From Paramacrobiotus metropolitanus (taxonomy: Eukaryota > Tardigrada > Eutardigrada > Parachela > Macrobiotidae), in NCBI RefSeq assembly GCF_019649055.1, contig NW_026570317.1, positions 62,001 to 126,000 of the forward strand: a DNA stretch of 64,000 bases, read 5' to 3'. The translations under genes and the position numbers were made by a program. The notes beneath the pieces are model-generated. The model was not told the DNA's origin. It saw nothing but the letters and a program-made list of their open reading frames with translations, and searched no databases. This document shows positions 1-9,872 of this stretch, one piece after another. The stretch's first letter is position 1. Every line of letters starts with the position of its first letter.

Positions 1-74
1 TTTATTGTTTGTGTGATACCGTCTGTATGAGCGAAACTAGCTCTCGTTCATACGCTCGAGAACACCGACAATGA

Positions 75-1550
75 TTTTGTTCAAAGGGAAAAGCATCTCG
101 ACGCCGAACGACGTTGACGGAAGAGCAGAAACGGGAGATAACGGAGCTATTACACCAAGACGAACTCCCTCCATTACAAATAGCAAAACAGTTCAACATT
201 GGCGTGTCGACCGTCAAGCGAATGCAGCTGATGGCCGGCCTGACTGAAGACCAGAGGGCAACGATGATCCAACTGTTCCGCCGCGGTGACTCCAAAACGG
301 ATATTATGCGCCAAGTTAACGTCGACGATCTTACCGTCGAAGCGGTAGTCCAAAGCACCGGCGAAAGTTTTGCTGTGCGCGAGAAGGCGTCTGTCAGTCC
401 GGAGCGACAAGAAGAGATATTGCAGTGCTTCGATGAAGGACGCAACCGAGACTACATCATGGAGAAGTTCGATCTGTCCAGCCAGTCGATCAGGATGTTG
501 TTGCGACTGAACGGTCGATCCTTCCCGAAGCAAAGTACCTCGCACCGCCCAAGTAAAGTCCTGCAGCTCTGTGCCGAGGGATTGTCAGCGAACGCCATAG
601 CGAGGCAGCTGAAAATGCGGAAGGAGAAGGTAAAGGAAATAGTGAAAGTGGCCCGTCAGAACGGAGCAAGTGTTGCCACGCCGAAAGCGCATCTGAGTGC
701 GGAGCAACAACAAGAAGCACTGCAGTGCTTCGACGAAGGCCGTAGTCGCGGCTACATCGCGGAAAAGTTCGGTCGGTCCGGGGATTCCATTAGCAGGTTG
801 TTGCGACGGAATGGGAGAGCAACATTCCCGGAGCTCTCGCTTTTAAATAACTCGCACAAGCCAGGTGCCATTTTGCGACTTCGTGCCGAGGGATTGTCAT
901 ATCGAGCGATAGCGAAGCGGTTCAAAATGGGGCATAGGACGGTGATGGAAATAGTGAAAGCGGGCGCGAAGAAATCCACAATTCCCGAAGCGGGCTCTCT
1001 GGACACCGTGGAGACTGTCGAGCGATCCGGGCTGGAAGTTGATAGTGACGAAGAAAACCAAGTATTTCGGACTGCGCGAAAGCCGGAGGACGGCGGAGAG
1101 CTTTCAACAGTCAGCAGTCATGACGAGCCAAAGCTGGGTTCCTTCGATGATTTCTTCGGTGGAAAATATCATTTGGCCGAAATGGCCCAGGCAGCGGGTC
1201 TCCCGTCGGAGCGTGCCCGGAGTATTCTCATGTTCGGCCCACCGCGTCGGAAATGTGATACTCCAACAGCGTTCAACGTCTCTGCCACCACGCCACCCAA
1301 GGGTACATCGGGAACCAATGCGAACGGAGGCAGCGACTTAGTCCCTGAGTGTCGAAGGTCGGATCGCCTGGCGGCAGCGCAGCGTTATCGTCCAGCTTTA
1401 AGCGCACACATTCCGGTCATAAGCGCGAGAAAAGACCACATGCCAATAATATCATGGAGAAGGGTCGGAATATCACTGAGGAAACTCCCGGAATATCTAA
1501 CAGTTCCACATCTCAGCAGGCTACGCCCGGCAAACGCCAGTGCCATCTAA
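75..1550 (+). CDS. Multi-HTH repeat protein (partial or 5' undefined)
   Basis: The open frame runs from just after a TGA at 72-74 to a stop at 1548-1550. It contains several short helix-turn-helix-like units of the type LTEEQ..I..L, QIAKQFNIG.STV, and an A+B pair (CFDEGR..YI.EKF followed by LCAEGLS..AIA..LKM) that occurs twice, at about 400-650 and 690-960. The C-terminal third is low-complexity. The family resembles the DNA-binding half of transposase-like or Paired/homeodomain-like HTH proteins, but I see no catalytic DDE domain. A relative lies at 61,611-62,465, which has only one A+B pair, so this copy gained an internal duplication. No convincing ATG lies upstream, so the 5' end may be in an unseen exon or lost. 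In the last 200 bases another frame looks at least as protein-like, so a 3' frameshift is possible. Function unknown. Confidence 0.55.
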   Translation, partial: FCSKGKASRRRTTLTEEQKREITELLHQDELPPLQIAKQFNIGVSTVKRMQLMAGLTEDQRATMIQLFRRGDSKTDIMRQVNVDDLTVEAVVQSTGESFAVREKASVSPERQEEILQCFDEGRNRDYIMEKFDLSSQSIRMLLRLNGRSFPKQSTSHRPSKVLQLCAEGLSANAIARQLKMRKEKVKEIVKVARQNGASVATPKAHLSAEQQQEALQCFDEGRSRGYIAEKFGRSGDSISRLLRRNGRATFPELSLLNNSHKPGAILRLRAEGLSYRAIAKRFKMGHRTVMEIVKAGAKKSTIPEAGSLDTVETVERSGLEVDSDEENQVFRTARKPEDGGELSTVSSHDEPKLGSFDDFFGGKYHLAEMAQAAGLPSERARSILMFGPPRRKCDTPTAFNVSATTPPKGTSGTNANGGSDLVPECRRSDRLAAAQRYRPALSAHIPVISARKDHMPIISWRRVGISLRKLPEYLTVPHLSRLRPANASAI

Positions 1551-2240
1551 CAGAGAGCAGACGCGCGTTGATGGTTTTAAATTGTCGTCTCCACACAGTT
1601 GCATCAACTTATATACCACATCAATATGCATACTCGCATAACACGCTCGTATTCGCATACAGCCACAAAGCTATAAAAACACATGCACCAATCTGACCAC
1701 TGCACATCCGCTCCTGCAGGCCAGATTAGTCCTGCCTTCCTCTCATTCCCACTTGACCATCGGCCACAAACACTCATGCATATAAATGCATAACACCACA
1801 AAGACATAAATGTCCCGCACAAATATGATCATAAACCATACAGCTCAGACTCGGCACAAACAATACCATAAAGATACATGCAGCCATGCAATCCACGCTA
1901 TCCAGTGTCCATGGTCGTAAACCTCCATGATCGTAACAAAATCGCGAGAACTTCCTGAACCAACCCCATCGGGTTCCAGCGCCTTTCGTCAGTTAGCCGT
2001 AGTGAAACTGCAGTGGAATTGCATTCTCAGGAGACGGATGAGAACAGTCAGTATTTCTTAGCTTTATTATGACTTCCTACGTGTAATCTTGCAGCCTATA
2101 GAGCAGTAGAATCTGGGACTTACTCGCAAAAGTAACATTTCAGCCCTGATCTTACAATGGTTGCACAGTACTCGAGTGAATACCATGTTTCGGGATACTT
2201 GTTTCACCTGTTTTCTTTTCTAGTGATTCTAGGTACTGAA
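1551..2240. other. Intergenic, no gene seen
   Basis: AT-rich sequence with scattered CATAAA and ACACA runs. I see no coding signal, RNA gene or clear repeat. A possible splice acceptor (TTTCTTTTCTAG) at about 2,211-2,222 precedes the next ORF. Confidence 0.5.
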
Positions 2241-3304
2241 ATGGAGAATTCAGTGCAGCGGGAACCCGAAGACTCTTTGGCTGGTTCCCGGAACAACCAC
2301 ATTCTGAACCCCGTGGATCCTGGGCAGCCTCTGTCGCCGGATAAGGAAGCGCTTGGCATCGCTTCAACACTGAAGAAGATCGGAACATACAGTGGACCGC
2401 CCAGCACACCGATCGTTAGCGCGCCACCTGCCTCGCCGAACCAGATTGCGGATCTGGCTACGGACCGGAGCAGCAGTCCATACCTCGAATTTCAATCCGC
2501 CGTTGCGAGACTGCGCGAACAGGGATGCTCGTATAAAGTGATAAAGCAGCACCACGATGCTTGTTTCTTGTCCGGTGCCCCGCCATTGCACGACGCCACG
2601 GGCGGTACCGAGGGGACGGACAGCAGCTAAACTAAACGCCTTCCAGTTGGTCCGCCGGTTGGTGTAAGTTAGCCCGCTGTAGCTAGTTTTGTCCGGTTGT
2701 ACTCGTTCATGGTAAATCACTTTCTTCGCCAGGAGTAAAATCACAATGAAGATTACCAGCTTCTTGAATTGGTTGTTCCTTTCTTCTTTGTATGAATGGT
2801 TTTGGTTGTGTTGCAGTTTCACGAATGGCTCCCATCCTGCATGCTGACTGAGGACGAACATTTGGAGCTTGCACAGCAGCATCTTCGAGCAGCCCAAGTG
2901 ATCGACGACGTGCAGGGCGACCATCCCGGGTTCCCGCACCATTTCCACCGCAACCAGTCTTGCCTGCAAATGAGGAGCCACCCGTGCTGCCGTTAACATC
3001 TTCCTCCCAATCCTTGCGGGAAGTCCTGACGGATATCGTATCGGCCGTCCACGGTCCGCCGAATCCGGATCCAGCACCACCGTTCCTGGTTTATATATCG
3101 TCAATAATCGAACCCCAATCACTGCTAGCTGCCCACTACGAGCCAACCATGGATTCAGTCTTTCTTGACGAGCTGTTGGGTGGTGTGACGCATGGTGACA
3201 CAGCCGTGTCTGAAGATGATTTTAGCGAACAATTCTTCGTGTTGTCTGAAGACGACTTGCATGCGATGTTTGCAACATGGAAAATTTCTGTTTTGTTGCT
3301 CTGA
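2241..3304 (+). CDS. Unrecognised spliced gene, possibly frameshifted
   Basis: The first coding block starts at ATG 2241 and runs to about 2,600 (Ser/Pro-rich, then a short helical stretch LEFQSAVARLREQGC). A second block follows a good acceptor (TTGTGTTGCAG, ending about 2,816) and encodes an acidic helical stretch beginning FHEWLPSC. Near 2,920 the protein-like signal moves to another frame, which stays open to a stop at 3,302-3,304 and ends in a Pro-rich then acidic tail. I could not identify a donor that joins blocks one and two in phase. The shift near 2,920 suggests an indel or another small intron. No domain recognised. It may be a decaying gene. Confidence 0.35.
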
Positions 3305-3824
3305 ATGTCTGCAATCGCCCAGATACACGTTAGGATACGGCTGTTGGCATTAATTTTATTGTGTTTTCTATGTATACGAGTACCTCTAATACCTGTTTTA
3401 GGGTGCTGGGATCATTGTATTATTGAGAACAAAATCTAGTTCGCCCAAGGCAGTTGCATTTCTGCATACACGCACCCCGGGCCAGCAGTTACATTCGGTT
3501 TGAATGATTGACTTTTCTTGCAATCCGACCGTGACAGTTTTAGATACTATCGGCTGCAATTTACCAATGCATTGCAGTTAAATCTTAAGAATAATCTAAA
3601 ATCTTTTAAAGTTGCGACTTTCAATGATACTGCCAAACATGGCCAGGATTTAAATTTTCTCTTGCAATGTTCGCATTTATACGTTTACATTCCGAGAGAA
3701 TTTTGTGTACTGAAAGAGAAGACATCTGTATACTTAATACTTCTACAGAGATTCTGTGGATACCTCTAAAATCCCCAGTCGCCACCCATTTTTATACAAA
3801 CCGGTTCTGCTTGCTACATTCCCA
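3305..3824. other. Intergenic or 5' untranslated region
   Basis: AT-rich sequence with no supported gene. A possible splice acceptor (TTCTACAG at about 3,741-3,748) lies upstream of the next coding exon. Confidence 0.4.
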
Positions 3825-6591
3825 ATGAATTCGACATCATCATACTTTCGCAACTGGTTCTCGCGTGCGCGCGAGGTGAGCTATGAGAACACAGTGCTGG
3901 TGCGACGCGACACTGGCCATTGGTGGCTGGGATACGTTCAGGATATAGACGGCGATCAGTTCTTCGTCGACTTCGACGCCCCAACAGTCCCCGCTGAATT
4001 GATTCACACTAAGCAACTGTGGCCGCATCACCGTATCTACAACACGTTACGCAACGGCTACATCGTGCAGGTTGCCTTAAGGCTTGCCCAAGATCAGCCG
4101 ATGGTTTTCCGGCCGGCCGAGATCGTAGAGATGGAGGACTACCTGACACTTACCGTGTGTGTGGATGATGGGGATACTGTTCCGGATGTTCCTCACTCCA
4201 AAAACTGTTACACCGTACAACTGAGTCAGTGTGCAACGGAACTGCCGGCATCGGATGACTGCGAGAGTTTCTTCGGACGATCTGCCGGGTTTCTGTATGA
4301 AAAATTTGTCATCGGCTTCCCCGAAGCCCATTTATTGCCAGAGTTGCATTTCCTGCCCCTGTTTGTGTCCCGCAACGTTCTGACAGATTGTCCGCGTGGC
4401 CGTGTTGAGCCTGATGGACAGTGCTCGTTTGGTCGACCGGTTCAACCTGACGGGATAACCATCCCGTGTACCGGCAGGCATCGGCGGACGACAAAGACAG
4501 GCCACATTTTGATTTACCAAATGGGTTATCGCGTGTTCGCACGAGCCGGATTGGATTCGATCACTTTCGTTTGCGCTGTGTTGCGCGGTGACGCAGCGGG
4601 ATGCAACATGTTCTGGAATGAAGATGTTTTGAAGGAAATTTCCGCGGAGTACCTCCTCTGGAAACGAAGGGCTGAGCCTCAATGTACAGCGATGGCTCCA
4701 AGCCACGCGCTTGTTAATGGTCAGTGCCCGCAAATCGTGTTCGCTTCTTTCCAACTATCTTTTCGTACCTCGGTGCAATGTTTATTTTCTCTTTCTACAG
4801 TTACCATATTTGCACCTGTTTTTAAGGAATTACTGTTAAGTGTTAGTATTTAGCTCATTATTTTATATGGTACCAAAATTTTTGCTCGATCGATTTTGTG
4901 AGCAGTCTCAGAATTTTTTTTACTTTCGTCACCTAAAATCCCTCTTTATATCGTTTCGGGTCATTGCACAGCCAAATAATTCGTAGCCACAAATGCAGTA
5001 GTCGAAAATTGTTTGTGCACGCAACGATGCATTTAAAAGAACTGAGCATGGGTTGCTCTCACAAACTTAGAAATGGCATTTCGGACCGTCAAGTACTGGC
5101 CCGGAGTCATATGGCTTTATGACCGTTTGCAATAATACAAAAGAGATGTTTCGGGATGCGCGAATGTTTCAATGGATGTCGTTAGAATCGTTGCTCGTGA
5201 AATGCATTGGTGCATTTCATTTTAAGCTTCCAATATCCGGTAGGTCACGAAGGGATGTCCATCAGCGAACTTGCGCATCCGCTCCTGGCTTGTATGATAC
5301 AAAATCTTGAATTGGATTCTCGAATACAGACAACCCGGTAAGAAATCCCTTTAGTTTGAAAAACTGAAGCCAACCTAAACAAAGGTCCGTGCCCGTAATT
5401 GAAGCCCACCCCGTGAGGCTTTCGAAATATTTGCAATATATATTCGAAATACTTTTTATTTTCAATATTTATATATGGGGCTCTATTCGATTGTAGTCGG
5501 CCGAAAGGTGGACGGGTGGATGGTGGATGTTCAGTGAAATCACATCCACCAATCTACCATCCACCCGTCCACCTTTCGGCCGACTACATTCGATAATAAC
5601 GATATAATATGGTATTAACGATGATCCTATCTGACTGTTTATCAGGGTATGCGTTCTATGGCGGAGGGTTTGGCGAGAACATGTTGCCACCAAAGACATC
5701 CTCTTTGACCTCTGTACAACATGCAGAAGAGCTCCACGAGTTCGTTTACTAGGAGCGGAACATATTTCCTATCTCCGGTACAAATTGGTCGCCATGCTGG
5801 ACAGCATCCATCCGCAACGCACTCGTTCCATTGCACTGATGGAGGACGGAAACCACTCTCACATGGGGCTCAGTTTTCAAACGCGAATTGTGGCGGCACA
5901 ACGAGTTTTGGAAGCCAGGCGCCTCCGTCTGCCCATCATCGTCATAAAGAACGCCCCGGATCGGGGGATAGCGCCGCTGTTGACTATTCACCGCCATCCC
6001 AGGGATGGGACGATGGAATGTCCAGCGCTTGTTAAATGGATGTCCTTGTGTGAGAAGCTTGTGCTGATCAACTACGACGCGGTGGAAGCCATTCCGGCAT
6101 CAGCACGACAGATATTGCAGCAGGATCCAGGATCGGCTTTGCCGCCGTCCGAGCGGTCATTTATCCGCCCTGCCACTTATCACCCACCTGGCTACAAATT
6201 AATCCTTCCGTTTCTACGCTTTTCGTCCACGGAAACGCCATCCGAGCAAAGCCGAAACTTCTTAGCAGCAGCCAACAACCGTTGCCTAGCGGCTAGTCAG
6301 CCTGTCTATGACAAAGTATCACGAGTGCATGCGCGTTGGGTAAACATGTTGGTTTATCCGGATCAGTGGACCGGCATTCGGACATTCCTGCAACTGTGAG
6401 TAGCGTCACTAATTTTCCTGTGAGAGCTGTACTGTCGCATGAGTTCTAACAAGTTCTTGTTGATTAGTTTCAACAGTTTTCGCCAGGATTCCAATCCGCA
6501 TCGTTGGGACACGATGGATCTCCGACAACTGGACATAACTTCGTTAACCAGTGTGACCTTTGCTGCCCTTGATGGATGCTTCAAAGACTAA
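3825..6591 (+). CDS. Three-exon gene with Tudor-like N-terminus, unknown function
   Basis: Exon 1 opens at ATG 3825. Residues about 20-75 (VLVRRDTGHWWLGYV, DIDGDQFFVDFD) look like a Tudor/Agenet-type barrel, which in known families binds methylated arginine or lysine. Exon 2 begins after an acceptor at 5,645 and stays open to 6,395. Intron 2 is clear: donor CT|GTGAGT, acceptor TTGATTAG, 72 bp (6,396-6,467), phases compatible. Exon 3 ends at TAA 6,589-6,591. The first intron (about 4.7-5.65 kb) holds a strong hairpin. Its donor could not be fixed because exon 2 needs a phase-2 donor and the best-looking GT (4,720) is phase 1, so exon 1 may end elsewhere or carry an indel. No transposon proteins lie beside it. 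It may be a host gene or cargo of an older element. Confidence 0.5.
5493..5587. repeat. Inverted repeat (hairpin), 32-bp arms
   Basis: Arms 5,493-5,524 and 5,556-5,587 are exact reverse complements, with a 31-base loop that itself carries an extra GGTGGAT copy. The arm contains AAGGTGGACGGGTGGATGGT, the same word found at the end of the HTH gene near 62,440 and again near 63,690. It sits in the first intron of the Tudor-like gene. Confidence 0.85.
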
Positions 6592-7115
6592 TGGCAGTGG
6601 ATGTAAATCAAATAATTATCGACGAACCAAACATTATGATGGGTTATCTTGATTCGAAACCATATTTTCTTTCTTTAATTTTTGAAAGATTTTTTGAAAA
6701 AGCGAATGGAATGCGATTTTTTGTTTCCGAAAGTGAGAAAGCTTCCTAAATCATTTGCGGAAGTTCTAAGCAACGTTGGTATGTCTAATTTGCCGAAACG
6801 ATTCCAGTGGTTGACGGCATTTATGTTTTAGCTGCATCTTAATAAAATGATTTGGCAGGTTTATTAAACAGTTAACCTAAATTTTACTATGACAATTGGC
6901 GAACAATTTCTTTCAGGTGAGGGTTGAACGTCAAAAACATTTAGCGTAGCGCGAAGTAAAAAGTAGCATCAGCTCTGCTTGCTGATTTGCACGGAATTTG
7001 CGTAATTGAACTGCTTAGATGTCTGATGACAAGCCGTTTGGAATCAAGCGTTTCCGTAATTAGCAACCCTAGCTTTAGTGACGGCAATTCATTATTGACG
7101 GTACCAATAAAGTAC
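6592..7115. other. Intergenic, no gene seen
   Basis: AT-rich, with no open frame of note and no obvious repeat. Confidence 0.5.
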
Positions 7116-7118
7116 TTA

Positions 7119-7762
7119 CGAGGCGCATACCCGAACTCTTGATTCTCTGATCAACCTGTGCTTGGTGTCGTTAGATTCCTTAGAATTTTAGCAATCTTTC
7201 CAAAAATCAACTTTTCCCCAGCTAAAGAACTGGGATTTAGAGATCTCTGAGAAACCAACGCACACATGATGGTTGACTTCGCTCAGAACGTCAGCAGACG
7301 CTGTTCAGACCGCAATACGATCTACGGCGTCCATTTACGGATGCGTGCTTACGCAACCGTCTTTTATCGAGATTACAAAGCAGTGTTTGTCGATATCTAT
7401 CGCACCTTTTTACCCCATTGCGCGCACTAGCATTGACTGGCTGCATCGGCATCAATGCAACCGTGGACGATGGCGCGCGCGATAGGGCAAAAAGCTGAAA
7501 CATCTATCGAGAAACACAATACAGAATCAACAGATTTGTAGCGAGACTAGTCGCAGGTACTGCGCACAAATGCGTATGGCGTATGCTGACGTGATGATCG
7601 AAGTCAGCCATCATGTATGCGCTAGTTTCTCAGAGATCTCTAAATCCCACTTCTTTTGCTGGGGAAAAGTTGATTTTTGGAAAAGATTGCTTAATTTCTG
7701 CGGAGTCTAACGATACCAAGCACCTGTTGATCAGAGAATCAAGAGTTCGGGTATGCGCCTCG
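7119..7762. mobile_element. Foldback/MITE-like element, 644 bp, TTA target duplication
   Basis: The two ends (about 7,119-7,302 and 7,579-7,762) are imperfect inverted repeats of roughly 180 bp beginning CGAGGCGCATACCCGAACTC. The element is flanked on both sides by TTA (7,116-7,118 and 7,763-7,765). A 3-bp TTA/TAA duplication is typical of PIF/Harbinger elements, but the terminus CGAGG is not a standard Harbinger end, so the superfamily is an inference. No transposase inside: non-autonomous. Confidence 0.7.
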
Positions 7763-7765
7763 TTA

Positions 7766-8385
7766 AATCGTATGATGAAGAGAAACTTTTATTATGTTGA
7801 CACTTGCTGCAGCGTTCACTTTGGCCTGTTCGCAACAAATAATCGGGCTCACACCGGCAAATTTCAGAATTATACTAAACAGTATCTAAATATTCTAGGC
7901 AGGCGTTGCTATGCGTCACAGCTCCGCTGGTTGTGCAAATTTGTGCGCAAACGTAATAATTCCATTCAGGAAACCAAATAAGTTATTATATTTCATGTTT
8001 TCACCGAATTGTTTTACGCAAGTAATCGCGAGGAAGCTCACCATCAACCATCAAATGTCGGTGGTTGTCGACGGGACTTATCGAGGATATAAAGCGTACA
8101 AACTATCAGGCTCCGTGCGTCCGAACCCGCCAGATTGCTCCACACACAATGGCAGTGGCAAATTTGGGCGGAGAAGGGGAGCATTTTTTTATCTAAAGTG
8201 GGCACTTCGGAAAAGAAAAGACGTTCTGCTGTTAAACGTCAACCGACTTTACGCTTGCTGGCTCCGCACGGAAGTACCTCATGCAATTGTTTATTACATG
8301 AATTTAAAGTATTTGGATAAAATATATATTATAGCTTACCATAACCCACATCACTCACTCGTTTTTGCAGAGAAGTGATGCAATA
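7766..8385. other. Intergenic, no gene supported
   Basis: A 155-codon open stretch (7,911-8,378) exists but shows no domain or protein-like composition. Nothing else seen. Confidence 0.4.
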
Positions 8386-8389
8386 TGTT

Positions 8390-8560
8390 AACAGGGCTCC
8401 GCGACATTTCGCCGCAGATAACTAGCCGCAGGACATTCGGTCGCAGAAATTACGCCGCAACGACATCTGGCAGTGCGACGTTTCGCCGCGGGACATTTCC
8501 CAGGCAGGAAATCAAGCCGCAAAACACTCCATCTCATGGCTGTTTTGACGCAAGGACGTG
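8390..8560. repeat. GACATTTCGCCGC repeat, left half of interrupted element
   Basis: Degenerate tandem copies of a motif close to GCGACATTTCGCCGC. The same motif occurs in inverted orientation at 33,000-33,207, on the far side of the retrotransposon. Removing the 24-kb insertion leaves an ~800-bp unit with inverted ends, suggesting an older non-autonomous element that the retrotransposon entered. No target duplication of the older unit could be fixed. Confidence 0.55.
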
Positions 8561-8681
8561 TCGACGACGAGCAAATCGCCTTCCGGAGAAATGGCTTACT
8601 AGGGTAAATAAAAGATAAGAAAAACTGAAAATTCAAACAAAACTGACAAAATAATTTAAGAAATAACATACGCAAACCAGA

Positions 8682-9047
8682 TATAACGTGGTACTCAGAA
8701 TGAGTCCAGGACAGAGATCCCCACTGACAGGATCCTGCGTAATGTAATATGCTAAGAAATCTGGATAAATGCGCGACGCACGGCATCCACTAGCATAGGT
8801 ACACTTTATTGAGTGTGCAAAATCGACTTCACATCCACACTGACTGAACAACTGCCTGAACTCTGGCAAATCTGCCAAGCGAAGAGCTAAATCAACGCTC
8901 TTCGCATGCGCTCGTAGGCGCGCCCACACAAGGCAAACACAATGAACGGCTTTAGCCGTCAACCAATCAGAAGAGACACAACACAGACACGTCATCCGCT
9001 TAACGCCACAGGCGTGAGGGTGGACGTGAGTACAGCCATGGCTCACA
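8682..9047 (-). repeat. 3' LTR
   Basis: 366 bp, read as identical to the copy at 32,327-32,692. It carries AATAAA on the minus strand (8,810-8,805) as the likely poly(A) signal. Flanked outside by the target duplication CAGA at 8,678-8,681. Confidence 0.95.
8805..8810 (-). terminator. Poly(A) signal AATAAA in 3' LTR
   Basis: Canonical hexamer on the coding strand of the LTR, about 120 bases from its end. The same hexamer in the 5' LTR is at 32,455-32,450. Confidence 0.6.
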
Positions 9048-9872
9048 TGCCTCTGGGAGGGATGCCGAGCTCCGTTCGAGGCTGAATCCATCTCCGCGTT
9101 GAATCCGATCGTTTGGCGGACGGCCTGTGTGTGCTCATACTAATGCTAATAAAATATCGTCTCTCCTAGTCCATTTATCACATCAAGTCTATACATAGAC
9201 AATTTCAATTCCGCGATGTGAAAATAAAGAGATCTGTATCAAAATACTATATCAACAGTTAAAAACAGATCAACAGAAGTAATAATCAAAATCCGTAGAC
9301 TAGGATCCTCCACTCATCTGGTCACAGGTATCCTGTCCACCGTTAGGAACTTTGGCCCATTCCAGCTCCATTGAGCAACTTTGCTCCACTTGAGCATCTT
9401 TCATCACATGAGATCCGCTTTAGGAATTTGATGCGTATCAATCGTACGTCTTCCGAATACTGCTTCATCTTTGGAATATTGCGTATCTACTGTACGACTT
9501 CTGTCAGATGAGATTCCATATTGGTCATGGAGGGACGTCATGTAGACAAGCGCAGTTCGCTTCCTCCCTGGTGAGATCATCTATGAGATGATTCGGATGT
9601 GCGACATCGTAATAATTCATCTTCCATCTATGTCATGGAGGAACTTGAGTCGTTTTGATATCGACCTTCAAGCTCATTTCAGCTTGCCTCCCTGGTAAAG
9701 TTCATCTGTCGCACATCTCATCCTTATTACAGAGAGCCGGCAAGTTATACCGTAGCAACTCCGTTTAGAGATCCGGCTGATTACCGTCGATTCTCACACT
9801 TCTAAGATGAGCTGAGTTGATGGACTGAGAGAGCCGACTCTAAGCCGTAGCAACTCCTTTTTAACCATATCA
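9048..9872 (-). other. 3' untranslated region of the retrotransposon, with internal duplication
   Basis: No ORF. It holds two related ~90-bp segments (about 9,524-9,610 and 9,632-9,722), each with GTCATGGAGGRAC, a short stem and CCTCCCTGGTRA followed by a CATCT/GCGACA word. A GTAGCAACTCC word occurs twice (near 9,755 and 9,848). The sequence just upstream of the 3' LTR is not purine-rich enough to be an obvious polypurine tract. Confidence 0.5.

Noticed and set aside
2364-3146. 260-codon minus-strand open frame
   Set aside because: It crosses the likely intron of the plus-strand gene, has no domain and reads as an antisense shadow.
7911-8378. 155-codon plus-strand open frame
   Set aside because: No recognisable composition or motif, and it ends next to repeat sequence.
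8633-9091. 152-codon frame across the 3' LTR (and 195 codons across the 5' LTR)
   Set aside because: It is the LTR itself read through. No protein family; noted only as a curiosity.
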